64,000 bases of DNA from Marinobacter sp. LQ44. GTDB lineage: Bacteria > Pseudomonadota > Gammaproteobacteria > Pseudomonadales > Oleiphilaceae. Each line of letters begins with the position of its first letter. Position 1 is the first letter of the stretch. The stretch is from positions 3,162,001 to 3,226,000 of the forward strand of contig NZ_CP014754.1 of assembly GCF_001447155.2 (NCBI RefSeq), read 5' to 3'. A program made the translations under genes and the position numbers. Shown piece after piece: positions 20,999 through 34,002 of the stretch. Under the pieces are notes generated by a model, which was not told the origin of the DNA, searched no databases, and saw only the letters and a program-made list of their open reading frames with translations.

Positions 20999-21117
20999 AC
21001 CGCAGGCCCCCGAAGCCCTTGGTAACAAGGGCTGCAAGGGTTAAAGCAACGCCTGCGCAGACGGTGTGAAGACGTTCTCTCTGAACCCAAACACCGTTAG
21101 GCGTCCTCGTAGAGGAC
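20999..21117 (+). promoter_or_regulatory. L10 leader (autoregulatory mRNA structure before rplJ)
   Basis: The 212-base gap between rplA and rplJ folds strongly. CGCAGGC (21001-21007) pairs with GCCTGCG (21051-21057) and encloses AGCCCTTG-GTAA-CAAGGGCT (21014-21033). ACGGTGT (21061-21067) pairs with ACACCGT (21091-21097), and GTCCTC-GTA-GAGGAC (21103-21117) forms a small hairpin near the ribosome site. Position and architecture fit the known L10(L12)4 binding leader that represses rplJL. Confidence 0.7.
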
Positions 21118-21165
21118 AATGATGGGTTTGCCGGCATAACGCTGGCGAAATCGAGGAGAAATCCA

Positions 21166-21696
21166 GTGGCAATTAGACTCGAAGACAAGAAGGCGATCGT
21201 CGCTGAAGTCAACGAGACTGCTGGAACTGCTCTGTCTGTGGTTTTGGCTGACTACCGTGGTGTCACCTCCGGTGACATGACTGCCCTTCGTGCCAAAGCT
21301 CGTGCCGAGAATGTTCGCCTGAAGGTTGTTCGTAACAACCTGGCGAAGATTGCTATCAAAGGTACCGAGTTTGAGTGCATCGATCCGGCGCTGGTTGGCC
21401 CGACCATTCTGGCTTTCTCTATGGAAGATCCTGGTGCCGCTGCGCGCCTGCTGAAGGATTTTGCCAAAGAGAAAGAGGCGTTTGAGATCAAAGGTCTGGC
21501 TGTCGGCGGTGAGCTGATGGGCGCAGAACAGATCGATCGCCTGGCCACGCTGCCGACGCTGCACGAAGCGTTGACCAAGCTGGCCATTGTGACACAGGCA
21601 CCAGTTACCAAGCTTGCACGTACCCTGAACGATATACCGGGCAGGATCACACGTGTTGTAGCTGCAGTCCGCGACCAGAAGCAAGACGCTGCTTGA
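21166..21696 (+). CDS. rplJ: Ribosomal protein uL10
   Basis: This 176-residue protein is the base of the ribosomal stalk. Its N-terminal domain binds 23S rRNA and its C-terminal helix carries L12 dimers. It starts with GTG after GAGGAGAA. Motifs such as [18 protein letters not shown] and [13 protein letters not shown] match the family. The leader just upstream suggests feedback control. Confidence 0.97.
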   Translation: MAIRLEDKKAIVAEVNETAGTALSVVLADYRGVTSGDMTALRAKARAENVRLKVVRNNLAKIAIKGTEFECIDPALVGPTILAFSMEDPGAAARLLKDFAKEKEAFEIKGLAVGGELMGAEQIDRLATLPTLHEALTKLAIVTQAPVTKLARTLNDIPGRITRVVAAVRDQKQDAA

Positions 21697-21735
21697 TTCT
21701 GTTGAACACCATTTTTTACATTTTCGGAGAAAGTC

Positions 21736-22110
21736 ATGGCTCTGTCTAAAGACGATATTTTGAATGCAATTGCTGAAATGAGCGTAATGGAAGTTGTTGA
21801 GCTCGTTGAAGCTATGGAAGAGAAATTCAACGTTTCTGCCGCCGCTGCCGTTGCTGCTGCACCTGCCGCTGCCGCTGCTGGCGAAGCTGCTGAAGAGCAG
21901 ACCGAGTTCGACGTGGTTCTGACCGGTCCTGGCGAAAAGAAAGTTAACGTCATCAAAGCCGTTCGCGAACTGACAGGCCTGGGCCTGAAAGAAGCGAAGG
22001 AAATGGTTGACGGTGCTCCTTCTACTGTTAAGGAAGGCGCAAGCAAGGCCGAGGCTGAAGAAGCCAAGAAGAAGCTTGAGGAAGCAGGCGCTTCTGTTGA
22101 GCTTAAGTAA
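21736..22110 (+). CDS. rplL: Ribosomal protein bL12
   Basis: This 124-residue acidic protein forms the flexible factor-recruiting arm. It has an N-terminal dimerisation domain (1-32), an alanine-rich hinge (about 33-53) and a C-terminal factor-binding domain with [20 protein letters not shown]. It is followed by an attenuator-like hairpin before rpoB, which would lower polymerase synthesis relative to L12. Confidence 0.98.
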   Translation: MALSKDDILNAIAEMSVMEVVELVEAMEEKFNVSAAAAVAAAPAAAAAGEAAEEQTEFDVVLTGPGEKKVNVIKAVRELTGLGLKEAKEMVDGAPSTVKEGASKAEAEEAKKKLEEAGASVELK

Positions 22111-22150
22111 TCGTCGGTTATTGATCGACACCGTGCGTTAAGCATGGACA

Positions 22151-22181
22151 GGCTGGTGGCTCTGTGCCACCGGCCTTTTTC
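22151..22181 (+). terminator. Attenuator between rplL and rpoB
   Basis: GGTGGC-TCTGT-GCCACC extended by GGC/GGCC flanks, followed by TTTTT. In E. coli a partial terminator sits at this place and adjusts rpoBC expression; the same role is likely here. Confidence 0.75.
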
Positions 22182-22352
22182 TGTTGTATATGCTATAGAG
22201 TCTGGTTTGCTTTTATAGGTCAAGGTCAGATCTATAACCTACAGCCAGAGTCTTGTTCAAGACGGCGCGATAAGCCGAGCAATTCGGCCCCGAAGCAGAA
22301 CATTTGAGTGCTTCTTGATACCAGGTATCAGGTCTAAAGCTGGGGAATGCAG

Positions 22353-25300
22353 ATGACTTACTCCTACACTGAGAAAAAGCGGATTCGCAAAGATTTTAGT
22401 AAATTGCCTTCCGTGATGGACGTCCCCTATTTGCTGTCTATTCAGCTGGATTCGTTCCGGGACTTCCTGCAAATGGAAGCCGCTCCTGAAGACCGCCGGG
22501 AAACCGGTCTTCACGCAGCGTTCAAATCCGTATTCCCGATTGTCAGTTACTCTGGCAACGCCGCGCTCGAGTATGTGAGCTATCGAATCGGCGAGCCAGT
22601 GTTCGACGTCAAGGAATGTCAGCTCAGGGGCGTTACTTACGCCGCGCCGCTGCGGGTGAAAGTCCGCTTGATCATTTATGACAAGGAATCGTCCAACAAG
22701 GCGATCAAGGACATTAAAGAGCAAGAAGTCTACATGGGCGAGATGCCCCTGATGACTGAAAACGGTACCTTTGTGGTTAACGGTACTGAGCGTGTTATTG
22801 TTTCCCAGCTGCACCGTTCGCCTGGCGTCTTCTTTGATCACGACAAAGGCAAGACTCACTCCTCCGGCAAACTGTTGTATTCGGCCCGAGTGATTCCTTA
22901 CCGTGGTTCCTGGCTTGACTTCGAATTCGATCCGAAGGACTCCGTGTTCGTTCGTATCGATCGTCGTCGCAAGCTGCCTGCGTCGATCCTCCTGCGCGCT
23001 CTGGGTTACACCTCTGAGCAGATGCTCGACATGTTCTTCGAAACCAGTAAGTTTGCTCTGGGTGAAGAAGTCTGCAAACTTGAGCTGGTGCCCAGCCGGC
23101 TGCGTGGTGACATTGCGACCTTTGACATCAAAGATAAGGAAGGCAACGTCATTGCTGAAGAAGGCCGTCGTATTACGGCGCGCCACATCAAGCAGTTGGA
23201 AAAGGCCGGCATTACCGAGCTGGAAGTTCCCACTGAGTACCTTTACGGCCGCGTTCTTGCCAAGGACATGATCGATCAGTCTACCGGCGAAGTGCTGGTG
23301 GAATGCAACACCGAGCTGACCGAAGAGGTCGTCACCAAGATTCTCGGCGCTGGTGTTACGGATATCGAAACTCTGTATACCAACGATCTGGATTGTGGTC
23401 CGTTCATGTCGGATACCCTGCGTATCGACCCGACCCGCACTCCGTTGGAAGCGTTGGTTGAAATCTACCGCATGATGCGCCCGGGCGAGCCGCCCACCAA
23501 GGAATCAGCGGAGAACCTGTTCAACAACCTGTTCTTCTCCGAGGAGCGCTATGACCTGTCCGGCGTTGGCCGGATGAAGCTCAACCGTCGCCTTGGTCGT
23601 GACGAGAGCACCGGTGAAGGCACGTTGACCCACGACGATATCATCGACGTACTGAAGACCCTGATTGCCATTCGTAACGGCCAGGGCCAGGTGGATGATA
23701 TCGACAACCTGGGCAACCGTCGGGTTCGCTGTGTTGGCGAGATGGCGGAAAACCAGTTCCGGGTCGGCCTGGTGCGGGTTGAGCGTGCGGTTCGCGAGCG
23801 TTTGAGCCTGGCTGAAAGCGAAGGCCTGATGCCTCAGGACCTGATCAACGCCAAGCCTGTTGCGGCCGCAGTCAAGGAGTTCTTTGGTTCCAGCCAGCTG
23901 TCCCAGTTTATGGACCAGAACAACCCGCTGTCTGAGGTGACTCACAAGCGTCGTATCTCTGCGTTGGGGCCGGGCGGTCTGACCCGTGAGCGTGCCGGCT
24001 TTGAGGTTCGGGACGTTCACCCGACCCATTACGGCCGTGTGTGTCCTATCGAGACTCCGGAAGGCCCGAACATCGGCCTGATCAACTCGCTGGCAACCTA
24101 TGCCCGTGCCAACTCCTACGGCTTCCTGGAAAGTCCGTACCGGAGAGTGGTTGAGGGCGTGGTGACCGATGAACTGGTGTATCTGTCTGCGATTGAAGAG
24201 AGCAACTATGTGATCGCTCAGGCCAGTGCGGCTACCGATGATGGTAAGCGTCTGACCGATGAGCTGGTTACCGTGCGTCACCAGAATGAATTTACCGTTG
24301 CTCCGCCGGAAGCGGTTAACTTCATGGACGTATCTCCGCGCCAGGTTGTATCGGTGGCGGCGTCTCTGATCCCGTTCCTTGAGCACGATGATGCTAACCG
24401 GGCCCTGATGGGTGCGAACATGCAGCGTCAGGCGGTTCCGACGCTGAAATCACAGGTTCCGCTGGTCGGCACCGGTGTAGAGCGCACCGTTGCCCAGGAT
24501 TCCGGCGTGTGCGTAACCGCCCGTCGTGGCGGTGTGATTGAAAGCGTGGATGCGGCCCGTATCGTGGTGCGCGTCAACAACGAAGAAACCGAGGCCGGTG
24601 ATGCAGGTGTGGATATCTACAACCTCACCAAGTACACCCGGTCTAACCAGAACACCTGTATCAACCAGCGCTCCATCGTGCGTCAGGGCGATGTGATTGC
24701 CCGTGGCGACGTGCTGGCAGATGGTCCCTCAGTGGATCTGGGTGAGCTGGCGCTGGGCCAGAACATGCGCATCGCGTTCATGCCCTGGAACGGTTACAAC
24801 TTCGAGGACTCCATCCTGATCTCCGAAAAGGTGGTTCAGGAAGACCGGCTGACCACGATCCACATTCAGGAACTGACCTGTGTGGCTCGTGACACCAAGC
24901 TGGGTAGCGAAGAAATCACTGCGGATATTCCGAACGTTGGTGAAAGTGCGCTGTCCAAGCTGGATGAGTCCGGTATTGTCTACATCGGTGCGGAAGTGGG
25001 CCCGGGCGACATTCTGGTGGGTAAGGTCACGCCGAAAGGTGAAACCCAGCTGACACCGGAAGAGAAGCTGCTGCGTGCGATCTTTGGTGAAAAGGCCTCT
25101 GACGTTAAAGATACCTCTCAGCGTGTTCCGACCGGCACCCGCGGAACGGTTATCGATGTTCAGGTATTCACCCGTGACGGTATCGAAAAAGATGCCCGCG
25201 CTCAGTCCATCGAGAAAGAGCAGCTCGATCAGTACCGTAAAGATCTGAAAGACGAGTACCGCATTGTCGAAGGCGCTACCTATGAGCGTCTGACGGCGGC

Positions 25301-26429
25301 ACTCAACGGCCAGGAAGTGATCAGTGGCCCGGGTCTTAAGAAAGGCGCGAAGCTTGATGAAGCCTATCTGGCTGATCTGCCGCGTCCGGACTGGTTCAAG
25401 CTGCGCATGAAAGACGAAGCTCTGAACGAACTTCTGGAGAAATCCGAGCAGGGTCTGGAAGATCGCAAGAAAGAGCACGAAGCCCGCTTCGACGACAAGA
25501 AAGGCAAGCTGCAGCAGGGTGATGACCTTGCTCCGGGCGTGCTGAAAATCGTCAAGGTTTACCTGGCTATCAAGCGTCGCATCCAGCCGGGTGACAAGAT
25601 GGCCGGTCGTCACGGTAACAAAGGTGTTATCTCTGCGGTAATGCCGATCGAGGACATGCCTTACGATGAAAACGGCACCACCGTTGATATCGTGCTCAAC
25701 CCGCTGGGTGTTCCTTCGCGGATGAACGTTGGCCAGGTTCTGGAGACCCACCTGGGCGCAGCCGCCAAGGGGCTGGGTGAAAAGATCAGCCGGATGCTGG
25801 AAGAGCAGCGTAAAGTGGCTGAACTGCGCAAGCTGCTGGATGAGATCTACAACCACTCAGACGAAGTGACCAAGGTTGATCTCGACAGCCTGAGCGACAA
25901 GGAAATCCTGGAGCTGTGCGGTAACCTGCGTGACGGTGTCCCGATGGCCACGCCGGTCTTTGACGGTGCCAAGGAAGCCGAGGTCAAGCGTATGCTTGAG
26001 CTGGCCGATATGGATACCAGTGGTCAGGTCAAGCTGTACGACGGCCGCACCGGTGATGCATTTGACCGTCCGGTGACGGTGGGCTACATGTACATGCTCA
26101 AGCTCAACCACTTGATCGATGACAAGATGCACGCTCGTTCCACCGGCTCTTACAGCCTGGTAACCCAGCAGCCGCTGGGTGGTAAGGCTCAGTTCGGTGG
26201 TCAGCGTTTCGGTGAGATGGAAGTCTGGGCTCTGGAGGCATACGGTGCCGCCTATACCCTGCAGGAAATGCTTACCGTCAAGTCTGATGACGTCAACGGT
26301 CGGACCAAGATGTACAAGAACATTGTCGATGGTGATCATCGTATGGAGCCGGGCATGCCCGAATCCTTCAACGTTCTCGTCAAGGAAATCCGCTCGTTGG
26401 GTATCGACATCGAGCTGGAATCCGAGTGA
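22353..26429 (+). CDS. rpoB: RNA polymerase beta subunit
   Basis: This 1358-residue subunit forms one half of the catalytic cleft. I chose the ATG at 22353 because GGGG lies seven bases upstream and the protein then begins [15 protein letters not shown] like its relatives; an ATG at 22347 is possible. The rifampicin pocket segment [20 protein letters not shown] is wild type, with Asp521 (E. coli 516), and [12 protein letters not shown] follows, so no resistance change is seen. The C-terminal [22 protein letters not shown] is conserved. Confidence 0.98.
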   Translation: MTYSYTEKKRIRKDFSKLPSVMDVPYLLSIQLDSFRDFLQMEAAPEDRRETGLHAAFKSVFPIVSYSGNAALEYVSYRIGEPVFDVKECQLRGVTYAAPLRVKVRLIIYDKESSNKAIKDIKEQEVYMGEMPLMTENGTFVVNGTERVIVSQLHRSPGVFFDHDKGKTHSSGKLLYSARVIPYRGSWLDFEFDPKDSVFVRIDRRRKLPASILLRALGYTSEQMLDMFFETSKFALGEEVCKLELVPSRLRGDIATFDIKDKEGNVIAEEGRRITARHIKQLEKAGITELEVPTEYLYGRVLAKDMIDQSTGEVLVECNTELTEEVVTKILGAGVTDIETLYTNDLDCGPFMSDTLRIDPTRTPLEALVEIYRMMRPGEPPTKESAENLFNNLFFSEERYDLSGVGRMKLNRRLGRDESTGEGTLTHDDIIDVLKTLIAIRNGQGQVDDIDNLGNRRVRCVGEMAENQFRVGLVRVERAVRERLSLAESEGLMPQDLINAKPVAAAVKEFFGSSQLSQFMDQNNPLSEVTHKRRISALGPGGLTRERAGFEVRDVHPTHYGRVCPIETPEGPNIGLINSLATYARANSYGFLESPYRRVVEGVVTDELVYLSAIEESNYVIAQASAATDDGKRLTDELVTVRHQNEFTVAPPEAVNFMDVSPRQVVSVAASLIPFLEHDDANRALMGANMQRQAVPTLKSQVPLVGTGVERTVAQDSGVCVTARRGGVIESVDAARIVVRVNNEETEAGDAGVDIYNLTKYTRSNQNTCINQRSIVRQGDVIARGDVLADGPSVDLGELALGQNMRIAFMPWNGYNFEDSILISEKVVQEDRLTTIHIQELTCVARDTKLGSEEITADIPNVGESALSKLDESGIVYIGAEVGPGDILVGKVTPKGETQLTPEEKLLRAIFGEKASDVKDTSQRVPTGTRGTVIDVQVFTRDGIEKDARAQSIEKEQLDQYRKDLKDEYRIVEGATYERLTAALNGQEVISGPGLKKGAKLDEAYLADLPRPDWFKLRMKDEALNELLEKSEQGLEDRKKEHEARFDDKKGKLQQGDDLAPGVLKIVKVYLAIKRRIQPGDKMAGRHGNKGVISAVMPIEDMPYDENGTTVDIVLNPLGVPSRMNVGQVLETHLGAAAKGLGEKISRMLEEQRKVAELRKLLDEIYNHSDEVTKVDLDSLSDKEILELCGNLRDGVPMATPVFDGAKEAEVKRMLELADMDTSGQVKLYDGRTGDAFDRPVTVGYMYMLKLNHLIDDKMHARSTGSYSLVTQQPLGGKAQFGGQRFGEMEVWALEAYGAAYTLQEMLTVKSDDVNGRTKMYKNIVDGDHRMEPGMPESFNVLVKEIRSLGIDIELESE

Positions 26430-26453
26430 GCCGAATTGTTTTTGGCAGCGTGA

Positions 26454-26474
26454 GCGGGCACCTCGTGTGCCCGC
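26454..26474 (+). other. Perfect hairpin between rpoB and rpoC
   Basis: GCGGGCAC (26454-26461) and GTGCCCGC (26467-26474) pair perfectly around CTCGT in the 76-base gap. There is no T-run, so it is not a terminator. It could be an RNase processing or mRNA-stability element. Confidence 0.5.
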
Positions 26475-26505
26475 CCGAGATTAACGCCATCCGGAGCTTT
26501 TACTG

Positions 26506-29500
26506 ATGAAAGATTTGCTGAATCTTCTCAAGAGCCAGAATCAAAGCAAGGAATTCGACGCCATCCGTATCGGACTGGCTTCGCCTGACATGATTCGTTC
26601 CTGGTCTTTTGGCGAAGTAAAAAAGCCTGAGACCATTAACTACCGTACCTTCAAGCCGGAGCGTGACGGTCTTTTCTGTGCCAAGATTTTCGGCCCGATC
26701 AAAGACTACGAGTGCTTGTGCGGAAAATACAAGCGTCTGAAGCATCGCGGCGTTATCTGTGAAAAGTGCGGTGTTGAAGTCGCACTGGCCAGCGTGCGTC
26801 GTGAGCGTATGGGCCATATCGAGCTGGCCAGCCCGGTCGCTCACATCTGGTTCCTGAAGTCATTGCCATCCCGTATTGGCCTGATGCTGGACATGACCCT
26901 GCGCGATATCGAGCGGGTTCTGTACTTCGAATCCTTCATCGTGATCGATCCGGGTATGACCACCCTGGAGAAGGGCCAGCTGCTGAATGACGAGCAGTAC
27001 TATGAGGCCCTCGAAGAATTCGGTGACGAGTTCGACGCCCGTATGGGGGCCGAGGCCATCAAAGAGTTGCTCGAAGCTATCGATCTGCAAGCGGAAGTTG
27101 ACGCCCTGCGGGAAGAGATCCCCCAGACCAACTCCGAGACCAAGATCAAGAAATTCAGCAAGCGCCTGAAAATTCTTGAGGCGTTCCTGTACTCCGGTAA
27201 CAAGCCGGGCGACATGGTGATGACCGTTCTGCCGGTTCTGCCGCCCGATCTGCGCCCGCTGGTTCCGCTGGACGGTGGCCGTTTTGCCACTTCCGACCTG
27301 AACGATCTGTACCGTCGCGTTATTAACCGGAACAACCGTCTCAAGCGCCTGCTGGAGCTGAACGCTCCCGATATCATCGTGCGCAACGAGAAGCGTATGC
27401 TGCAGGAGGCGGTTGATGCCCTGCTGGATAACGGTCGTCGTGGTCGTGCCATCACTGGCACCAACAAGCGCCCGCTGAAGTCCCTGGCTGACATGATCAA
27501 GGGTAAGCAGGGTCGTTTCCGTCAGAACCTGCTGGGTAAGCGAGTCGACTACTCAGGCCGTTCCGTCATCGTGGTGGGTCCGTACCTGCGCCTGCACCAG
27601 TGCGGTCTGCCCAAAAAGATGGCCCTGGAGCTGTTCAAGCCGTTCATTTTCTCCAAGCTTGAGCATCGTGGCCTGGCGACCACCATCAAGGCCGCCAAGA
27701 AAATGGTCGAGCGCGAGGAAGGCGTGGTCTGGGATATCCTGGACGAAGTCATCCGCGAGCATCCGATACTGCTGAACCGTGCGCCCACCCTGCACCGTCT
27801 GGGCATCCAGGCGTTCGAGCCGGTTCTGATCGAAGGTAAAGCGATCCAGCTGCACCCGCTGGTGTGTGCGGCTTACAACGCCGACTTCGACGGTGACCAG
27901 ATGGCGGTGCACGTACCGCTGACCCTGGAAGCCCAGCTTGAAGCCCGTGCGTTGATGATGTCCACCAACAACGTGCTGTCTCCAGCGAACGGTGAGCCGA
28001 TCATCGTACCGTCTCAGGACGTGGTATTGGGTCTGTATTACATGACCCGTGAGCGCCACGCTGCCCTGGGTGAAGGCATGGTGTTTGCTGATGTCAAAGA
28101 AGCCCATCGTGCCTATGGTGCCGGCAAGGTTGACCTGCAGGCGAAGGTCAAGGTGCGGGTTAAGGAAGTGGCCTATGCCGAAGATGGCAGCAAGTCCGAA
28201 GCCTACCGTGTGGTTGATACCACCGTCGGCCGTGCTTTGTTGTTTGATATCGTTCCTGACGGCCTGCCGTTTGAGATCGTCAATCGTCCTATGGTCAAGA
28301 AGGCGATTTCCAACCTGATCAACACCTGTTATCGGGACGCTGGCCTGAAAGATACTGTCATCTTTGCTGACCAACTGATGTACATGGGTTACCACTATGC
28401 AACCCGTTCCGGTATCTCTATCGGCTTCAACGACTTCGAGATTCCGCCGGAGAAGTATGAGCTGGTTGATGCGGCGTCTGACGAAGTAAAAGACATCGAG
28501 AACCAGTACGCATCCGGTCTGCTGACCCAGGGTGAGAAGTACAACAAGGTGATCGATATCTGGTCCCGCGCCAACGACAAAGTGTCCAAGGCGATGATGG
28601 AGCGCCTGTCCAAAGAGCAGGTTATCGGTCCTGACGGCCAGCCTGTGAAGGGCGAAGACGGCGAAGACCTGATGCAGGAATCCTTCAACTCCGTCTACAT
28701 GATGGCCGATTCCGGTGCGCGGGGTTCCGCAGCCCAGATTCGTCAGTTGTCCGGTATGCGTGGTCTGATGGCCAAGCCGGATGGCTCCATCATCGAAACG
28801 CCGATTACCGCGAACTTCCGTGAAGGTCTGAACGTACTCCAGTACTTCATCTCCACCCACGGTGCTCGTAAAGGTCTGGCGGATACCGCACTGAAGACCG
28901 CTAACTCCGGTTACCTGACCCGTCGTCTGGTTGACGTGTCCCAGGACCTGGTGGTGACCGAGGAAGACTGCGGTACCGATGAAGGTCTGCTGATGACGCC
29001 GCACATTGAAGGCGGCGACGTTGTTGTGCCGCTGGGTGATCGCGTTCTGGGTCGTGTGACGGCCCGTGACGTATTCACCCCAACCGACAAGGACAACGCT
29101 GTTGTTCCGGCCGGCACATTGCTGGACGAGAAAACCGTCGAGATGGTCGAGCGCGCCGGTGTGGATGAGATCTGGGTTCGCTCTGCGATCACCTGTGAGA
29201 CTCGCCACGGCATCTGCTCCAAGTGTTACGGCCGCGATCTCGCCCGTGGTCATCGGGTTAACGTGGGTGAGGCCGTCGGTGTTATCGCTGCCCAGTCCAT
29301 CGGTGAGCCTGGCACCCAGCTGACCATGCGGACCTTCCACATTGGTGGTGCGGCCAGCCGGGCCTCCGCCGTGGATAACATTCAGGTCAAGCATGGGGGC
29401 ACGGTACGCCTGCACAACCTGAAGTCCATCGAGAAGACCGATGGCTCCCTGGTTGTGGTGTCCCGTTCTTCCGCTCTGGCGATTGCCGACGAGCAGGGTC

Positions 29501-30720
29501 GTGAGCGCGAGTGGTACAAACTGCCTTACGGTGCCGTTCTGTCTGTGAAGAACGGTGACGTGGTTGAGGCCGGCGTTGTGGTTGCCAAGTGGGATCCGCA
29601 CACGCACCCGATCATCGCCGAAGCGAAAGGCACGGCCAAGTTTGTCAACATGGAAGAGGGCATTACTGTCCGCACCCAGGCTGACGAGCTGACCGGTCTG
29701 TCCACCATGGAAGTGATTGACCCGAAAGAGCGTCCTGCGGCTGGTAAGGACATTCGTCCGGCCATCCAGCTGATTGACGATGCGGGTGAAGAAGTAGAAC
29801 TGCCAGGTGGTGGTACCGCGATCTTCTTCCTGCCGGCTAACGCGCTGGTGACCATGGCTAATGGCGCGAAGATCGAGCTGGGTGACGTAGTTGCCCGTAT
29901 TCCGCAGGAAAGCTCGAAGACCCGTGACATCACCGGTGGTCTGCCGCGGGTTGCCGACCTGTTCGAGGCCCGTCGCCCGAAAGAGTCTGCCATCCTGGCG
30001 GAAATCAGTGGTGTGGTGTCGTTCGGTAAAGAGACCAAAGGCAAGAAGCGCCTGGTCATCACGCCGAAAGATGACGATGCCTATGAGGTTCTGATTCCGA
30101 AGCATCGCCAGCTCAACGTTTTCGAAGGTGAAACGGTTGAGAAGGGTGAGGTGATTTCCGACGGTCCGTCCAACCCGCACGACATCTTGCGTCTGCTGGG
30201 TGTGGTCGAGCTGGCCAAGTACATCACCAACGAAATCCAGGACGTTTACCGCCTGCAGGGTGTTGTCATCAACGATAAACACATCGAGGTTATCGTTCGG
30301 CAGATGCTGCGCAAGGTGGAAATTACCGATCCGGGTGATACCACCCTGCTGTCTGGCGACCAGGTGGAAATCACTCAGGTACTGGAAGAGAACGAAAAGG
30401 CCAATCAGGCGGACAAAGAGCCGGCCAGATTCGAGCGTCTGCTGCTTGGCATTACCAAGGCATCGCTGGCCACCGAATCGTTCATCTCTGCGGCCTCGTT
30501 CCAGGAAACCACCCGGGTCCTCACCGAAGGTGCGGTGACCGGTAAGCGTGACTTCCTGCGTGGTCTGAAAGAAAACGTTGTGGTTGGCCGGTTGATTCCG
30601 GCGGGTACCGGTCTGGCTTACCACAGCGAACGTCGTCGCAAGCGTGACCTGGAAGAGCAGGGCGTGACCGCGGCAGATGTTGAAGAAGCTCTGAGCGCGG
30701 AGCTCAACCGAGAAGGTTGA
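26506..30720 (+). CDS. rpoC: RNA polymerase beta' subunit
   Basis: This 1404-residue subunit carries the active-site metal motif NADFDGDQM with Asp460, Asp462 and Asp464, numbering identical to E. coli. The N-terminal zinc site ([20 protein letters not shown]) and the second zinc site ([11 protein letters not shown]) are complete. The bridge and trigger helix region ([25 protein letters not shown], near residues 770-795) is intact. It follows rpoB by 76 bases. Confidence 0.98.
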   Translation: MKDLLNLLKSQNQSKEFDAIRIGLASPDMIRSWSFGEVKKPETINYRTFKPERDGLFCAKIFGPIKDYECLCGKYKRLKHRGVICEKCGVEVALASVRRERMGHIELASPVAHIWFLKSLPSRIGLMLDMTLRDIERVLYFESFIVIDPGMTTLEKGQLLNDEQYYEALEEFGDEFDARMGAEAIKELLEAIDLQAEVDALREEIPQTNSETKIKKFSKRLKILEAFLYSGNKPGDMVMTVLPVLPPDLRPLVPLDGGRFATSDLNDLYRRVINRNNRLKRLLELNAPDIIVRNEKRMLQEAVDALLDNGRRGRAITGTNKRPLKSLADMIKGKQGRFRQNLLGKRVDYSGRSVIVVGPYLRLHQCGLPKKMALELFKPFIFSKLEHRGLATTIKAAKKMVEREEGVVWDILDEVIREHPILLNRAPTLHRLGIQAFEPVLIEGKAIQLHPLVCAAYNADFDGDQMAVHVPLTLEAQLEARALMMSTNNVLSPANGEPIIVPSQDVVLGLYYMTRERHAALGEGMVFADVKEAHRAYGAGKVDLQAKVKVRVKEVAYAEDGSKSEAYRVVDTTVGRALLFDIVPDGLPFEIVNRPMVKKAISNLINTCYRDAGLKDTVIFADQLMYMGYHYATRSGISIGFNDFEIPPEKYELVDAASDEVKDIENQYASGLLTQGEKYNKVIDIWSRANDKVSKAMMERLSKEQVIGPDGQPVKGEDGEDLMQESFNSVYMMADSGARGSAAQIRQLSGMRGLMAKPDGSIIETPITANFREGLNVLQYFISTHGARKGLADTALKTANSGYLTRRLVDVSQDLVVTEEDCGTDEGLLMTPHIEGGDVVVPLGDRVLGRVTARDVFTPTDKDNAVVPAGTLLDEKTVEMVERAGVDEIWVRSAITCETRHGICSKCYGRDLARGHRVNVGEAVGVIAAQSIGEPGTQLTMRTFHIGGAASRASAVDNIQVKHGGTVRLHNLKSIEKTDGSLVVVSRSSALAIADEQGREREWYKLPYGAVLSVKNGDVVEAGVVVAKWDPHTHPIIAEAKGTAKFVNMEEGITVRTQADELTGLSTMEVIDPKERPAAGKDIRPAIQLIDDAGEEVELPGGGTAIFFLPANALVTMANGAKIELGDVVARIPQESSKTRDITGGLPRVADLFEARRPKESAILAEISGVVSFGKETKGKKRLVITPKDDDAYEVLIPKHRQLNVFEGETVEKGEVISDGPSNPHDILRLLGVVELAKYITNEIQDVYRLQGVVINDKHIEVIVRQMLRKVEITDPGDTTLLSGDQVEITQVLEENEKANQADKEPARFERLLLGITKASLATESFISAASFQETTRVLTEGAVTGKRDFLRGLKENVVVGRLIPAGTGLAYHSERRRKRDLEEQGVTAADVEEALSAELNREG

Positions 30721-30736
30721 TTGCCGGCGTGCCATT

Positions 30737-30760
30737 CTCGGGGTAGTTACTTATCCCGAG
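30737..30760 (+). other. Stem-loop after rpoC
   Basis: CTCGGG and CCCGAG pair around a 12-base loop, 16 bases after the rpoC stop. No T-run follows. It may mark the 3' end of rpoC mRNA or slow the polymerase. Confidence 0.45.
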
Positions 30761-30785
30761 GGTGGTTAAAAAGAGAACAGTCATC

Positions 30786-30814
30786 TTGACTGAGTCGGGG
30801 CGCAGGCTTACACT
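30786..30814 (+). promoter_or_regulatory. Promoter of the str operon
   Basis: TTGACT (30786-30791), 17-base spacer, TACACT (30809-30814), 72 bases before the rpsL start. Confidence 0.7.
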
Positions 30815-30830
30815 TGCGTCCCTTAAATTT

Positions 30831-30850
30831 TACCCCCTGCACAGGGGGTA
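30831..30850 (+). other. Palindromic hairpin in the rpsL leader
   Basis: TACCCCCT-GCAC-AGGGGGTA is a perfect eight-base-pair stem with a four-base loop, about 17 bases after the predicted -10. It would form at the very 5' end of the str mRNA. Confidence 0.55.
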
Positions 30851-30885
30851 AGTTTCATTGGTATGGTTTTTTGGAGTTTGCTTAC

Positions 30886-31260
30886 ATGGCAACGATTAAT
30901 CAGTTGGTGCGTAAGCCTCGTAAGCGCAAGGTAGCCAAGAGCGACGTTCCTGCTCTCCAGGCTTGTCCTCAGCGCCGTGGTGTGTGCACTCGTGTGTACA
31001 CCACAACGCCGAAGAAGCCGAACTCAGCACTTCGTAAAGTGTGCCGTGTTCGTCTGACCAACGGCTTCGAGGTTTCCTCTTACATTGGTGGTGAAGGTCA
31101 CAACCTTCAGGAGCACAGTGTTGTGCTGATCCGTGGCGGTCGAGTAAAAGACCTTCCGGGTGTGCGCTATCACACTGTTCGCGGTACTTTGGATACCCAG
31201 GGTGTTCAGAACCGTAAGCAGGGCCGCTCCAAGTACGGTGCAAAACGACCCAAGTCCTGA
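30886..31260 (+). CDS. rpsL: Ribosomal protein uS12
   Basis: This 124-residue protein lines the decoding centre. It begins [13 protein letters not shown]; in-frame codons upstream of 30886 run through the promoter leader and are not used. The streptomycin-sensitive lysines are present in [13 protein letters not shown] (position 43) and in the loop [13 protein letters not shown] (position 88), so no resistance substitution is seen. First gene of the str operon. Confidence 0.98.
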   Translation: MATINQLVRKPRKRKVAKSDVPALQACPQRRGVCTRVYTTTPKKPNSALRKVCRVRLTNGFEVSSYIGGEGHNLQEHSVVLIRGGRVKDLPGVRYHTVRGTLDTQGVQNRKQGRSKYGAKRPKS

Positions 31261-31844
<584 letters not shown>

Positions 31845-31862
31845 CAAGCCGAGGTTTATATC

Positions 31863-33968
31863 GTGGCACGCAAGACTCCTATCAAACGTTACAGAAACAT
31901 TGGTATCTGTGCGCACGTGGATGCGGGCAAGACTACTACCACCGAGCGTATTCTTTATTACACCGGTCGTAGTCACAAGATGGGTGAGACCCATGACGGC
32001 GCTTCCACTACAGACTGGATGGAGCAGGAGCAGGAGCGTGGTATCACCATCACGTCTGCCGCTGTTACAACCTTCTGGCAGGGTATGGACAAGCAGTATC
32101 CCGAGCACCGTATCAACATCATCGACACCCCGGGGCACGTTGACTTCACCATCGAAGTAGAGCGTTCCCTGCGTGTTCTTGATGGTGCCGTGGTTGTGTT
32201 CTGTGGTTCCTCAGGTGTTGAGCCGCAGTCCGAGACTGTATGGCGCCAAGCCAACAAGTATGAAGTTCCCCGCATGGTGTTCGTCAACAAGATGGACCGT
32301 GCAGGCGCCAACTTCATGCGCGTTGTTGAGCAGATTCGTAACCGTCTGGGCGCGACCACTGTGCCCATCCAGCTGCCGATCGGCGCCGAAGACGATTTCG
32401 AGGGTATCGTGGATCTGCTTCGCATGAAGGCCATCTACTGGAACGACGCTGACCAAGGCATGACCTACGAACTTCGCGACATTCCGGAATCCATGATGGC
32501 GGAAGCCGAGAAGGCTCGCGAGCAGATGATTGAAGCAGCTGCCGAAGCCAATGAAGAGTACATGGATAAGTACCTGGAAGGCGAAGAGCTGACCTACGAA
32601 GAGATCAAGAAAGGTCTGCGCGATCGTACCATCGCCAACGAAATCGTTCTGGCTACCTGTGGTTCTGCGTTCAAGAACAAGGGCGTGCAGGCGGTGCTGG
32701 ATGCGGTCATCGAATTCCTGCCGGCCCCGGATGAGGTTAAAGCCATCCGCGGTGAGGTGGATGACGAAGGTACCGAGGAAACCCGTCCGGTTGACGACGA
32801 TGCTCCGTTCGCCGCACTGGCGTTCAAGATCGCTACCGACCCGTTCGTAGGCACCCTGACCTTCTTCCGGGTTTACTCCGGTAAGCTGGAATCCGGTAAT
32901 GCGGTATTTAACTCGGTCAAGGGCAAGAAAGAGCGTGTGGGCCGTATGGTACAGATGCACGCCAACGACCGTGAAGAGATCAAAGAAGTTCTGGCGGGCG
33001 ACATCGCTGCGGCGATCGGCCTGAAGAACGTAACCACCGGTGACACCCTGTGTGACGAGAATAACAAGATTATCCTCGAGCGCATGGAATTCCCGGAGCC
33101 GGTTATCTCCGTTGCGGTAGAGCCGAAGTCCAAAGCTGACCAGGAGAAGATGGGTGTTGCCCTGGGTAAACTGGCCCAGGAAGATCCGTCTTTCCGTGTT
33201 CGCACCGACGAAGAGTCCGGCCAGACCATCATCTCCGGTATGGGTGAGCTTCACCTGGACATCATCGTTGACCGTATGCGTCGCGAGTTCAAGGTAGAAG
33301 CAAATATCGGTAAGCCGCAGGTTGCGTACCGTGAGTGCATCCGCAAGCCGGTTGACGTTGAAGGCAAGTTTGTTCGTCAGTCCGGTGGTCGTGGTCAGTA
33401 CGGTCACGTAAAAGTGAAGTTTGAGCCGCTGCCTCTGGATGATGAAGATGGCGAGAACTTCATCTTTGTGAACGAGATCGTTGGTGGTGTGGTTCCCAAG
33501 GAATACATCCCGGCTGTTCAGCAGGGTATCGAAGAGCAGATGCAGAACGGCTGTCTGGCCGGCTACCCGCTGCTGGGTATCAAAGCGACGCTTTACGATG
33601 GTTCCTACCACGACGTTGACTCCAACGAGATGGCGTTCAAAATCGCTGGTTCCATGGCGATGAAGAAAGGCGCCCTTGAAGCGAATCCTGCCCTTCTTGA
33701 GCCGATCATGAAGGTTGAGGTTGTTACCCCTGAAGATTACATGGGTGACGTTGTTGGCGACCTGAACCGTCGTCGCGGCCTTGTGCAGGGTATGGATGAG
33801 AGCCCGGCGGGCAAGGTCATCCGTGCAGAAGTTCCGTTGTCGGAGATGTTCGGTTACGCCACCGACCTGCGTTCTGCAACACAGGGTCGGGCGTCTTATG
33901 CGATGGAGTTCTCCCGCTATGCGGAAGCTCCTTCGAACATTGCCGAAGCGATCATTAAAAAGGGTTGA
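31863..33968 (+). CDS. fusA: Elongation factor G
   Basis: This 701-residue GTPase drives tRNA-mRNA translocation and, with RRF, ribosome recycling. It starts with GTG. The GTPase motifs AHVDAGKTT (near residue 17), DTPGHVDF (near 88) and NKMD (near 142) are intact, followed by domains II-V. Its length is close to the 704 of E. coli. It lies between rpsG and tufA. Confidence 0.98.
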   Translation: MARKTPIKRYRNIGICAHVDAGKTTTTERILYYTGRSHKMGETHDGASTTDWMEQEQERGITITSAAVTTFWQGMDKQYPEHRINIIDTPGHVDFTIEVERSLRVLDGAVVVFCGSSGVEPQSETVWRQANKYEVPRMVFVNKMDRAGANFMRVVEQIRNRLGATTVPIQLPIGAEDDFEGIVDLLRMKAIYWNDADQGMTYELRDIPESMMAEAEKAREQMIEAAAEANEEYMDKYLEGEELTYEEIKKGLRDRTIANEIVLATCGSAFKNKGVQAVLDAVIEFLPAPDEVKAIRGEVDDEGTEETRPVDDDAPFAALAFKIATDPFVGTLTFFRVYSGKLESGNAVFNSVKGKKERVGRMVQMHANDREEIKEVLAGDIAAAIGLKNVTTGDTLCDENNKIILERMEFPEPVISVAVEPKSKADQEKMGVALGKLAQEDPSFRVRTDEESGQTIISGMGELHLDIIVDRMRREFKVEANIGKPQVAYRECIRKPVDVEGKFVRQSGGRGQYGHVKVKFEPLPLDDEDGENFIFVNEIVGGVVPKEYIPAVQQGIEEQMQNGCLAGYPLLGIKATLYDGSYHDVDSNEMAFKIAGSMAMKKGALEANPALLEPIMKVEVVTPEDYMGDVVGDLNRRRGLVQGMDESPAGKVIRAEVPLSEMFGYATDLRSATQGRASYAMEFSRYAEAPSNIAEAIIKKG

Positions 33969-34002
33969 TCCCAGGACTTAAGAAACAGGAAGAGGTGTAA
34001 CC

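Noticed and set aside
27553..30735. A 1060-codon open frame on the strand opposite rpoC
   Set aside because: Its sequence has no recognisable family, and it is fully explained by the codon bias of the highly expressed rpoC. rpoC itself is complete and conserved.
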